DNA of 64,000 nt from Trichobilharzia szidati (taxonomy: Eukaryota > Platyhelminthes > Trematoda > Strigeidida > Schistosomatidae). How positions within the stretch are numbered: the first letter of the stretch is position 1; each line of letters begins with the position of its first letter. The stretch spans positions 32,982,052 through 33,046,051 of the forward strand of contig OX235274.1 in NCBI GenBank assembly GCA_944472155.2. Reading direction: 5' to 3'. Position numbers and translations under genes: made by a program. A model generated the notes under the pieces. The model was not told the DNA's origin. It was given only the letters and a program-made list of their open reading frames with translations, and searched no databases. Shown here in pieces: positions 43,420-54,033 of this stretch.

Positions 43420-44130
43420 AGGCTAAAAGACCCGGTGGACCCAATTAAACAAAATAATATCATCTACAAAATACCCTACAATGACGGTGAGGTCAACTAT
43501 ATGGTCAAACTAGTAGATCGGGGATAATCAGATTGGCGGAACATAAGAATTTGGCTAGGGTAAGAATGGTTGACCCCGAGAAGATAAGTAATTTAGAATA
43601 AAAGCTCAGCAATTGCACTACATGCATTAACACACAACCACACAATAGAGTGGGAGAGGGTTAAGATTCTAAGAAGTAATCTATGTAGGTGGAGAGAGAG
43701 ATTGATTACTGAATCCTGGTTCATTGAGTCTACACCCAACACATGCAACAGAAATGACTCAATGCAAATACCAGAAATATGGAAGATATTACTACTGCCA
43801 GTCAAATTGGAAGAGGATAATAAATAACTTCAAAATTCTATTTCAATTCAAGCACATCACAACATTCTAACAAGTTACTTATTATGACTATAAAAACACT
43901 CGTCTTATTTCCCATCTGATTGTAATTGATCAATAACACTCATATTATTATTTCTGAATGTACATTATCCTATATTGATTTTTATTCAAATGTCTAATCA
44001 TCAATTTCACTCATGTATATAAATGAAGGAAAAAGTTGTGTGAATGACTTGATATGATTATGAGTGGCAATAGTTTGTGCTTGAAACGTGGTCATCAGTT
44101 AATATTACTGTATCAAAATAAAATCTTATC
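43420..44130 (+). pseudogene. Penelope-like nuclease relic and 3' UTR
   Basis: From 43428 the pieces DPVDPIKQNNIIYKIPYNDG, then EHKNLARVRMVDPEKISNLE-like, LHALTHNHTIEWERVKI and LITESWFIESTPNTCNRND are readable with several frame changes. This is the same GIY-YIG subfamily as the pair at 9385-10930; the first Cys after IYKIP is Tyr here. The 3' UTR continues to about 44130, ending CAAAATAAAATCTTATC. Confidence 0.75.
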
Positions 44131-44189
44131 TAATCAAACATAGAAAACTTGCAAGAGTACTTGATGAACACTAATCAACGCAATGTTTA

Positions 44190-44360
44190 ATTACAAGCTG
44201 ACATCGAGCAGAGAGATCAATGAAAACTAGCGGGGAGCACTGTTACACAACTATTTCGCCCTATTCCGGGATTCTTCATCGGTGTACATCCACAACCCCA
44301 CCGTAAAGATCTAACCCCGAACCTTCTGGAGGTTACGAGACTAATTGTGTGCTCAGTGAC
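44190..44360 (-). repeat. T1 SINE, degenerate
   Basis: The complement retains GATGAAGAATCCCGGAATAG, GGGCGAAATAG and AACAGTGCTCCC, a mutated hammerhead-shaped segment, next to a degraded tRNA-like part. Confidence 0.6.
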
Positions 44361-45290
44361 AGAATAAATAAATAGTACGCTAATTAATTCATAACAAGTT
44401 AGGTAATATACTGTAAACTACAATTCTTTGCTAAGCATCTACATCACTCTGCATCACTGTATATGATAGTGAGTGCTTCTACTGGAAAAAAATATTTTAT
44501 ACAAACATGTTTTTGAAAAAATAGATTATGAATAAACAACACAATTGAAATTGTTCTAACATACCTTCATTTCTGTTAACATGAAATGTGAAATTATGAA
44601 ATCAAGTTTTTTACACACGCTTAAATTTATACCATCAAGTAAGTGAAAGTGAAGAGGAAATAGTTAACGCGATAATTAATTGGTGCATATGTGCATATGT
44701 GCAAAATGTGAGCGTCCACTTCTTGGTAATAGCGTCCTTGCTCACATACACAGATAGATAGGTAAGGAGGAATATTACGTCAGCATGTGATTCAGTCGAA
44801 AATAACGGAAGTTAGCATGGCTATTTCGGCAAATGAATGAACGAATGGATGGATGTAGACACGTGAAAGACGTAAAAGTTATGCATATATATGTATATCT
44901 CGTTTTTTGCAGTTATAACTAACAGTCAACACTTTTTATTTCAATAATTCCTGTAATCCTTACACATGTGTATTCAATGTACTTGTCTAAGTATTATCGT
45001 GTCCAATTTATTATCACTGTTATTATTATTATCATTATTATTATTATCGTAATTGGAGCAATTAAAGTTTTCAGTGTCAATAAATCTTCCATTTCAAGTA
45101 ACGTGAGTATTTTAATTACCCAAAGTGTATACATATTTTTTTTAAAGGTAGGATGTGAACTAACTTAGTATTTCGGAAACTCAAGTACATCAGATAGTAT
45201 ACTTGTAATTGAGAAAAAAACATCAACAACAACAACAACAACAAACCAAACAGACTTAAGTTTATTTTGTTGTAAAGTATTTTAGCCTCA
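44361..45290. other. AT-rich spacer
   Basis: Short tandem GTGCATAT (about 44683-44701) and ATT repeats (about 45018-45048). No supported gene. Confidence 0.5.
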
Positions 45291-46505
45291 TCAGGTTTAA
45301 ATTTTAGGCCAATCGCCATCATGTCTCCATTTTTGAAAACTATGGAAAAATTTCTCTTGTATGTTTTTAAACCTTCTTTGAAATATTTTCATGACCCAAA
45401 GCAATGTGCTTACAAATGTAGTAGGAGCACGTTAAGTGCTGCCCTATCACAATATTGTTTAAAGGCTTGATAAAGGTGCAAAGTTTGCCAAGCCTCCTTT
45501 TTAGACTACACTGTTGCACTTTTACTGAGCTAGCTGATTTCAGCAAAACACTGAGTCCTAGGTCACAAGATGGCTGTCTTTGTATTTTTCCGGTAGAAAA
45601 CAACATACTGTTCTGATGAATGGGAAGCGCTCCACTTCGTTGCTAACGGAAACTGGTGTGTCTCAAGGTTTTTTCTTTCTTTTTGCATGACCTTCCATAT
45701 TCTTCCAAAGATAACTTCATTAAATATGTTGATGATCTAAACATTTCTGTCCCAGTAGTTTCTGCTTTGGATTGTTTTTATATGAATAGATTCTTGTCTG
45801 AAGTTAACAGATGGTCTCACCTAAATGGTCTTAAACTGAATCCATCTAAATGTCATATTGTTGATTTTAGCTTCAGATGCGAACAAGACTTGAGTGGACT
45901 GGTTCAGTCGTATGATTCCTGTAATATGGACGGCACCGTGATAGGGAATAAATCGAACATCTCTCATCTCGGCATCAGTTTCTCTTCGAATCTCTATTGG
46001 TTGTCTCATATCCTGTTGATTTCTAAGGAAATTTTTCGTTTGACTTATTAGGTAAAGAAGTTGAGACTTGCTGTCATAACTCAACCTCTTCTTGTACAGT
46101 TTATCAATTTATATGTTCTATCCATTCTCCTTTATTCTTCGCCAGTATTCTTCCCTAGACTTCTCAAAAAAGATTATGTCATATTACTTATTACACTGAG
46201 GATTGTAAGTGGGGTTAGTGGTGCGCCTTTGACTCATCTAACTGACATTATTGTCAATAGGCACTTCAATTCTTGCAAGCATTTGGCTAAGGCTGTCTTG
46301 TCTGATACCGACCATTCTCTTTATTCTCAACTTTTGCCTTGTATCTCTTCGGGGGAAGTAACCAGAAGAAACTTCACAAGAATTTACGCTCGTACAACTA
46401 CTAAATATAAAAAGTCTACCATACCACCATATTTGGCAGGGGATTTGTGTGAAGAGGGAGTCAGATGTCAGAAAAGAACTTATAAACTTTTTTTAATCAG
46501 TAACT
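45291..46505 (+). pseudogene. CR1/Rex-like LINE RT relic (copy 4)
   Basis: RT begins with FRPIAIMSPFLKTMEKFLL (compare FRPIAITSPFLKLMEKLLL in the intact copy), then DPKQCAYKCSRSTL and a damaged motif A. Motif B is partly deleted: TGVSQG leads straight into FFFLHDLPYSSKDN. Motif C is altered to NFIKYVDDLNISVP, keeping the Asp pair. Thumb and C-terminal blocks follow (HLNGLKLNPSKCHIVDFSFR, LRLAVITQPLLVQFINLYVL), separated by a TAG at about 46049-46051. The C-terminus reads RRNFTRIYARTTT. It is 5'-truncated, followed by a short A-rich end and an HS SINE. Dead. Confidence 0.85.
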
Positions 46506-46557
46506 GAACCGCAAAGTATAAGCAAAGATTATTATCACATGTATTATATATTAGAAG

Positions 46558-46707
46558 TTAATTGGTGGATGGTGACCAGCAGTGGAATACAGGATGCGCA
46601 TTTCGTCCTATTTGGGACTCGTCACTGAATATACCTGCATTCCGCAGTGAGTGATGAGACTGAGCACTTCAGTCCAATCAATCGACAGGAAAATCTAAAA
46701 CTGAATT
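46558..46707 (-). repeat. HS (Sm-alpha-like) hammerhead SINE
   Basis: The complement gives TCAGTGACGAGTCCCAAAT, AGGACGAAATGCGCATCC and TGTATTCCACTGCTGGTC. GAAA and stem II are intact, but core position C3 is G, so cleavage is unlikely. Very similar to 33903-34070. Confidence 0.82.
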
Positions 46708-46808
46708 AAATGTATTATCTATGATACTATCTACTTGTACTTCATTATGTTTACAACGATATTCTCTTTATAGTGGTTTCATTATTAATATTAATAATAA
46801 TATAATAA

Positions 46809-47424
46809 TATTCCTTAAAATAAAGGAATGTTATTAAGTCTCTCATCTGTTCCCATTACAATTCTATATGGTTAATTCTGTTGGATGAAAAAATCACTAG
46901 GATAAACTGAATTTCTTACAGTTTTCTATAGTTTGGTTTGCAAGGATAAGTTATGTTTTACGAGTTGATCACGGACTGATATCAGTTAGACAACCATTGA
47001 AAACCAGGGAATACTGAACAGGTGCTGTGTCATCCTAGTTTAGGAATCATCGGCAGTACGCACCCGCTGGGATTCGAACCCAGGACCTTCCGGTCACAAG
47101 GCTAGCTCGTATACCATTTAGCCACTGGCTCATGAATCCTAACTTCTACCAGTTCGTGATTTAGCGCGACTCCAACCACTGTCGTTGGTGGGACATCCAT
47201 CCACACACGTGACATCTGGATGTACCTCACTGGTCACGACTTCTCACTAGAACTCCAGGAAACTCCATCCTGTAGCAAGTAACTAATCCTTACAAACCAA
47301 ACTATAGAAAACTGTAAGAAATTCAGTTTATCCTAGTGACTGGTTCATCCAACAGAATTAACCATATAGAATTGTAATGGGAACAGATGAGAGACTTGAT
47401 AACATACCTTTATTTTAAGGAATA
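46809..47424. repeat. Large foldback: 144-bp inverted arms around a T1 SINE
   Basis: Arms 46809-46952 and 47281-47424 are inverted copies with 7 differences in 144 positions by hand alignment. The 328-bp centre is a T1 unit in minus orientation with a B box (complement of GGGTTCGAATCC at 47072-47083). Arms contain the T1 terminal sequence AATCCTTACAAACC plus about 115 bp of other DNA. Confidence 0.85.
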
Positions 47425-47519
47425 AACACATCATATTTACACATTCTTAGTCATATCTAAGTTCGACCAAGTCAGAGGAGAATGAATTATTCTGATTGGT
47501 TGGTGTCTTTCGTGTTGAC

Positions 47520-47765
47520 TATAGCATTAAACTCGCGCAGAAAATCAGCCCCAAGAGTTGTTCCCCGTAACTGAGACATAACAATAAACAGAAAAGATAA
47601 TTGGCGATACCCAGTATGAACGCTGCAATTTGACATGCCTGTGATTTTTCATACTTGTCCACCTACTGTTTGAACTGTCAGTGAACATGGCCTAACGCTG
47701 AAATATAGATTCTTCTCCATTAGCGAGACTGCCGCCCCTGCAGGTATTAAACATACGACTTATTT
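47520..47765 (-). pseudogene. Retroviral-type aspartic protease relic
   Basis: In a different frame from gag, the minus strand reads LIPAGAAVSLMEKNLYFSV, SLTVQTVGGQV, a TGA, then KITGMSNCSVHTGYRQLSFL and TTLGADFLREFNAIV. Gypsy-type proteases carry Asp-Thr/Ser-Gly-Ala near the start and a Leu/Ile-Gly-X-Asp-Phe-Leu block at the end. The second is intact here (LGADFL), while the first is Pro-Ala-Gly-Ala, so the catalytic Asp is lost. When functional, the enzyme would process the Gag-Pol polyprotein. Confidence 0.66.
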
Positions 47766-47901
47766 ACCTTTTGGTAATAACTTGGAATACATGGCTCCCC
47801 AGTCGATTACTTCCACTACTTCTAGTCTTATTGGAGAGTATGGACACACATGATATTACCTAGAATCTTTTTCTCCCTCGTCTTCCTGAGTAGCATCTTC
47901 T

Positions 47902-48534
47902 TTAGTGTCCTGGTTTCCTACATTCAGAGCATTGGCCTTTTCTGGCACTCAGTAGGAGCACCACTACTTCGCGATGCAAATCTTTAATTTTCTGATCCCA
48001 ATGGTTCATCCTCAGTGGCTCTATTGAGGCTACGGTTGTGCTCAGTATATATTTTGTCATCTTTGCGAACTCATTGATGTCCATAGGTCGTGCAGAGCTG
48101 ACTAGTTGTAATCACTGAGCAGTGTGTTCGAGAACACTTCCAATAAACTGGGACACCAACAATTGTGTCTCGGACTCTTGATTAAGTGTGGGAATAGCGC
48201 GACGAAGTGCACTTGTCATCTTCACCATCAGTACAACTGGGTTTCCGTCCAGTCCCAGCTTCACGGCACGGAACTTCCGTATTGCCTGCCATCTGTCCGT
48301 CTTGCTGTCCGACTCCACCACCAACCATTCAACCAGTACCTTCCGGGTCTCCCCACTACCTGCCCGCCTCACATCTTCGTATAATGTCTTTACCCTACCT
48401 CTCAGCAGAGTTCCAAGAACAACCGTCTTCACCATTGAATCCTGGGAACCCACCAACTCAGCGACAGCATCGAAGCCCCGCAAGGAGCTCTTTATGTCTC
48501 GTTCTTCGAAAGCAACAAGCCATAGGATCTTCAT
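47902..48534 (-). pseudogene. gag with nucleocapsid zinc-knuckle relic
   Basis: The frame starts with ATG at 48534 (MKILWLVAFEERDIKSSLRG), reads GFDAVAELVGSQDSMVKTVV and LGTLLRGRVKTLYEDVRRAG, stops at 48112-48114, then continues in the same frame (HWDQKIKDLHREVVVLLLSA) to the Cys-His motif CSECRKPGH at about 47905-47930. After His there is a TAA where the knuckle's last Cys would follow (Arg-Arg-Cys). A CX2CX4H start followed closely by Cys is the nucleocapsid knuckle of LTR elements, which binds element RNA. The matching gag at 7741-7968 supports the assignment. Two stops make it a pseudogene. Confidence 0.68.
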
Positions 48535-48720
48535 TGCCCCACTGTAGCGGCACCTTCACACTTTCTTAGCCATATTAAAGTTCGGATAAGTCAGAGGTGA
48601 ATTAATTGTTCTAATTGGCTGTCAACTGGCTCAAGGTCAGACGGGTTGTCCAATGAAGTCATTTCATGTCCACAACGTAAACAAGGTCCAGATTTGATGA
48701 GTAAACACCTTTACATTTGG

Positions 48721-51514
48721 TCGCCTCCTATCAGTCTATTTCACGCCACATTAGTTATTTGAATTCAAATGTCTACTTCTAGTATTCCCCATCTTCATTG
48801 ATTACCTCCCTACGAAGAAGAATACTTGTCAACAGAGATTACTCTGTAAAGTTCACCAACTGGTTAACAAGACTAGTATACTCTGAAGTTTAATTTAGCG
48901 GTAGTCCCACATGTTGCTACAGTAACGTATGAAGTAAGTCATTGTTTTTTATTCGGTATGACTCATCTTTTGCGAATTTCACATCACATAACATCTCATG
49001 GTAATCAAAGTTAATATGTCACACAATATGTTACCTACTTAGCACAAACATTTGTACTGAAAAATCAAGCACTATCTTTATTCCCTTCAAAGTTGAAAGT
49101 AAGATTTAATCAATAAAAATGTAATCTAGGATTACATAATAATAATTTGAATGAATTGAAAATCTCCATAGAAAGTCATAAATAGGAGTTTGAATGTTTT
49201 TATTTTATAGACAATCATAACATACGCGTATGAACTTGATTTTCTACTTTCGACACTGGTTGATATAAGTGCTGGTTTAAAACTACTCATATCAATCAAT
49301 CAGTAGTATATATATTTTTATGCAAAGCTTGTTGATAACCTACAGTCGAGAGTGGGTTAGTGAATCCAAGTAGACTTCTGTAGTCCCATCTGAACCGATG
49401 CATATAAGAAGGCTGAAAGTGTCAGAGTGTGAACACGACAAGGAGGAGCAAAAAGTACTCAAACATGAGGTGGTGAAAAGTCTTTACCACGACTGGAAAA
49501 CGGTAGTAGGAGAGGTAAGCGAAAGAAATGGAAATGTATGAGCAGTGTTTACTGACTGTCATCATCAGTAAAACGCGTTCTAAAAAAGCTATGATGTTGT
49601 ATTGATAAGGTTTTAATAACTTCTAAGGAAAGATGGTCAAAGAATTGTGTAGAAGACGCTGAAGGGCACTTCAACTGGCTCATACACAGCTGTACTACAG
49701 CTGTCCACCATCCATCACTCACCTGAATAGGATATAGACACATCTAATCCAACTGTAGCCAAATATGCAAAACTTATTTGTTGAGTGGAATGAGGGAAGG
49801 TCATTGAACCAGATGAATCTCCGACTAGATTGACTATGGTATTACCTAATGCATGTTTGGAGATGTCAAATAGTTCAACTGGACTGACTGGTATAGAATG
49901 TTGATCGTTTGAGTTTATAAGAAAGGAAACAGATGTTCTTCTTGTGGTAATCGCGAGAGTAATAGATTCTAGGTTGCATAGATCTGAGAAGAAGACTGAG
50001 TGGGGCTCGGTGAAACCAGGAATTTAGGTTTCAGGACCAGAAAAAAGTGTAGTGATTAAATCTTCACTCTTTGACAGGTTCTAGAACATAGGAATAAATG
50101 TTTGCGTTCAATACTTGCATTATTTGTTTCCCTGAAGATGACATTTGACTGTGCCGATTGAGTGGTAGGGTGAAATATTTTGATTTGAAGGGAAAATCAA
50201 GAAGAACTATTGAAGCAGTCGAATTACTTTACTTGGGGATTACATAACTGTGCATTGGCTGCCCTATTTTCTGTGTTGGCAACAACCGGAGGTATTCATT
50301 TAGATACCCACTGTCCTACTTCCTATTTAATTTTACCATATATATACTAATAGACATGACACTGACTTACTTCAGTTTTTCAGGAACTGTTATCGGGAAA
50401 TAGCCTCATTTATCTACGGAATGAAAGTGATGCTGTTGCTTAAGGTGATGAGGCCGAAAAAATACGGAATTTTCGGAACACCTTGTTAAAATACTTTAGT
50501 ATGTTTGACAAGAATTATTTGTCTGTTGAGTGTTGAATGAACCTTAAGGATTGGCTCGCACGGACTCCAATTTTAAAGATCGAAAATAGAATGATAGAGT
50601 GGTGGCATCATTTGAAGTGGACTGATTGTCGACGAAATCACTGTCACAACACAGAAGGCTTATTTGACACTTGCAAACGTACGTCATGTTTGTCACAGGC
50701 AGGATATCTGTCGATGCACCAAATGTATGTGTGTGTGCAGCCGAATAGTTTTCTCCGTTCAAATTTACGTCTGTGATACACAGCTGGTGTCCTGACTCAA
50801 TCTTCCGTATCAAATGGGATAATATTCTGAGTAATAATAATGTTGAGCTTAGTGTTTTATTCAAAGTGTTATTTTAACCTACATAGCTAGGTGCTGCCTG
50901 TCTTGGCTGGAGTCCTCAAGATGACAAGTAACAATAGTTAGAGACCTGGTGATATATAAAATGTAGTATATGTATTAACTAACTTTTGAGTGCAACAATG
51001 TTTATTCGCCAGAGTAGACAATTGCTTAGTTAGCAGAGTCATATGATACATTAACTTCAGCTGAAAGTCCATATTCCCATTAATTTGCTGTCAAGTTACC
51101 CAGAAAATTCAATGAGTAAGTGTAAATACAGTAAACGTTTCCTTATTAAATCACAAGTCATATGGGTGTTGATAGCACTTTACAGTTGAAACCAAAGAAT
51201 TCTCCGTCTGTACAGAGATAACTGTCTGCCTAACAATGGCAGATGACTAGTATATCTGATAGCTGCAGTTTGAACATAGAAAAAAGAATCCTAAAATTAT
51301 TAAATTAATTAAGATGACATCTCGAACACTGATTCTCTTCCCATGACTTTTACATCTGAATATAAACCCATCTATAGCTTCAGACAAGAGTTAGATGTCC
51401 ACTGGACTTCTACAAGAACACAAATGCCTCCTTCTTATCAAGCCATTATTTTTCCAAAACTTAAAAACAGTATCAAACGAAATGGATTTCTTAATTTTCA
51501 AGAGTTAATTTGTA
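48721..51514. other. Long stretch without recognised gene
   Basis: Only short open frames (for example 50537-50776 plus and 50544-50864 minus) with no recognisable motif. 49290-49320 (ATATCAATCAATCAGTAGTA) recurs near 63142. No tRNA-like or transposon signature was seen, so intron or unique intergenic DNA is possible. Confidence 0.45.
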
Positions 51515-51900
51515 AGAATTTGATTTGTTTCATGTTTGATCTCGGAATGTTGTCGGTTACAGAACCATTGAAAACCATTAAGAAGTACTGGATAGCTGTT
51601 TCGTCCCCATTCGGGACTCTTCGGTAGTACACACCCACTGGATTTCAAATCAATGGCCTTCCAGCTACAAGGCAAGCCCACAGACTTTTCAACCACTGGG
51701 ATCTGACCCATGAATGGCTCATGAATTCCAAATTCTACCAATTCGTGATTTAAGCCAGTCCCTCAGCCAATGTCATCGGTGAGTATTTGTCCTCACACCC
51801 CGCTGGTTATGGCTTGACACTAGAACTCCAAGCAACTTCGGCTTGCAGCCAGTCACTGGTGAGCATCAGATTAATTTTCAGGAGTCAGTTTCTAGGAATT
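51515..51900 (-). repeat. T1 SINE, full unit with repeated tail
   Basis: Minus unit with stem I CTACTG-type segment, GTCCCGAATGGGGAC stem II and GAAA in complement. The tail sequence (AATTTGATTTGTTTCA at about 51519 and AATTTGATCTGTTTCA at about 51897) occurs at both ends, as in a head-to-tail junction. Confidence 0.75.
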
Positions 51901-52289
51901 TGATCTGTTTCAAAGTTGATCATGGATAGGACATTCTTAATTTCTGAACATGAATTAATATTTTTTAGCTGAGAATGTTATGTCACATGGTGCAAATCTC
52001 ATGAGTTAATTCAACATGATCTGTTTTTCGTCTGGATCACTCACCATTTTTTTATTTGGCCGGCCATCATATGCAATGTGTTCAATCCCAGTACTTATTC
52101 ATACAGAACTAGTATGCCTTCATATGTTTCAACGATTAAATCAAAGATTAAAATTCTATGGAAGCAGGGTGAGAAATCATCTTCGAAATTAACCTAAAGA
52201 ATCAAAACTAGATAACTCTGGGTGCGTAACGAAATGAAAGAAGGAGAATTGATTTTCGATAATAAAATAAATGCCTTTATACTTTGACA
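51901..52289. other. Unannotated spacer
   Basis: Nothing recognised. Confidence 0.4.
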
Positions 52290-52587
52290 GTATTACGTTT
52301 TAAATATGAAGGAATGCTGACAACTGGCTAAGAAGATCCATCTACAAAAAGCCACCAAGGAATGGACAGTTCATCAACTTTCAAAGTTCTGTGCCTCTAA
52401 GTAGAAAGAGAAACTTAATATACTCTCTTTCCTCAAGGATCCGGAAAATTTTCACTGAGGAGTCAACTGACGAAGAACTACGAAACCTCCAAGGGACCTT
52501 GAGAGAAAATGGATTCCCACCCTGAATCATAGATAAGAATCTAAAACCAAAGAAAACGCCTTAGAAGGTCCAAGTTACCCCAAAAAG

Positions 52588-53105
52588 ATGATAGTACTTA
52601 ACCTCAAATTTAAAAGTGATACCGAAGCAGAACTTCTCCGTAGATGGCTTTCGAAGTCTCTCAGTAAAACATACTTCGCCACCAGCCTACAAGTAACATT
52701 CTCTTGCAAGGAACAATTCAACCAACACGTGAAAGACAAGCTGTCGCATTGGGTCACTTCAGCATGCATATACAAGTTCACTTTCTCAGGTGGAGCCGAG
52801 TACATTGGCTGTAGCATGCGTCCGCTTGTAAAACGCGCTCGGGAACACTATCCAGCATGGTTAGCAAAGGGAGAACGCAAAGGTGTATACAGTTCGGTAA
52901 CAGAACATCTGGTGAATTCAGGACATTCAGCTCCATTTGAAAAGTCCTTCAAAGTCATATACAAGATCCGATAAAACCACTGTCTCAAAGGGAGTGAAAT
53001 CAAGATATCTAGGAATAGCTGAGGCACTGGCGATCCAAAAACTCAAGCCCAGTCTATGTGTTCAAAAGAAATACGTCCAACTGTTGTCCCTACCGTGGCC
53101 ATCAT
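52588..53105 (+). pseudogene. PLE linker plus GIY-YIG endonuclease, late frameshift
   Basis: Open from 52588 to 52974: MIVLNLKFKSDTEAELLRRW and STSLQVTFSC-type linker, then the nuclease start SACIYKFTFSGGAEYIGCSM, in which the CIYK and YIG motifs are kept but the usual Cys of the F-x-C block is Phe. SSVTEHLVNSGHSAPFEKSF then leads to VIYKIR and a TAA at 52972-52974. Beyond it, a shifted frame resumes with KGSEIKISRNS and AQSMCSKE. Upstream (52330-52560) broken pieces of RT thumb are visible (WNGQFINFQS-like). PLE nucleases nick target DNA for priming; this copy lacks RT and is inactive. Confidence 0.78.
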
Positions 53106-53283
53106 GAAAAGTCAGTCCCACCAATAATGATTATCCTATTACCTTTCTTGTCCAACCTTCCTGTTTATTTTTTACGTTTTTAATTCCTATCTGCATTACT
53201 AAAATTTGGTTGCTATTTTTTAAATTTTTATATGTCCGAACGTCCTACCTATTTTGTTAATACTACGTTCTTAATCCGTAACT

Positions 53284-53567
53284 GGTTGGGGGATTTCATC
53301 ATGAACTGACGTTGGTTAGAGAACCATTAGAAAACCTGGGAGTAATGAACAGCTGTTTCATCCTAGTTTGGGACTCTTCACCAGTACACACCAACCACCA
53401 GGGTTCGAACTCAAGGGCTTCTGGTCGCAAGGCGTGCTCGTAGACCATTAAGCAGCCACTGGGACCCGCCAATCCAGTCGCCAGCGCATGAATTCCAACT
53501 TCTACCAATTCATGACATAGCGCGACCACTTCGCAGTGTCTTCTTCGATGAGTGGCTGCCTCACCTG
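53284..53567 (-). repeat. T1 SINE inserted in PLE P5
   Basis: Bracketed by CCGTAACT (53276-53283) and CCGTAATT (53568-53575). P4 shows the uninterrupted sequence. The minus unit has a B box complementary to GGGTTCGAAC at 53401-53410 and the segment GTACTGGTGAAGAGTCCC. Confidence 0.85.
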
Positions 53568-54033
53568 CCGTAATTATACAAACTGAATAGTTTTCTAGTA
53601 ATTAGAATCTTATTGTCTTTTCTACCCGACCTTCCTGATTATTACACTTTGAAATTTTTCTAGTTTGAACACGGGTTGTAATATTATTAATAGGACCTTT
53701 GACCTGAAATATTTCTAGAATGGTACTCCTACCTATCTTCTGTTTATTAAGCTTAATAATTTCATTCATTTAACCTTTGACCGGAAATAATTCTGGAACT
53801 TTCTCACACATTTAATATAAATACACGAATGTACAGCCTAGTTTATTTATGACTTCGTCGAAAAGAAAACTGTCTTCACTACAACCGTCTTTTTAATAAA
53901 TGTGTATTTGTGAATAGGTTAAACCTTTTCAATGAACTGTTGTTCCAGTTGTTCATTCCACTGAATAAAATTACTCCTTCTGAAAAATAAATAGATAAAT
54001 GATAGGTGTGCCATTTCATTACCGTATTTTTGA

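Larger units (their letters stand above)
47438..48720 (-). mobile_element. Ty3/gypsy-type element, gag-pro only, minus strand
   Basis: Related sequences at 47438-47500 and 48560-48625 (both containing TAAGTCAGAGG-type blocks) are the probable LTR ends, bracketing a gag and protease relic. RT, RNase H and integrase are absent. LTR limits are approximate. Confidence 0.65.
52290..53920 (+). mobile_element. Penelope-like element (copy P5), carrying a T1 SINE
   Basis: RT thumb region, linker, GIY-YIG domain and 3' UTR in plus orientation. It aligns in reverse to P4 (33640-34960). A T1 SINE splits the 3' UTR at 53284-53567. Confidence 0.82.

Noticed and set aside
48124..48569. Three plus-strand open frames opposite the gag region
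   Set aside because: They are antisense shadows of the minus-strand gag frame, which has a recognisable order of blocks and a homologue at 7741-7968.
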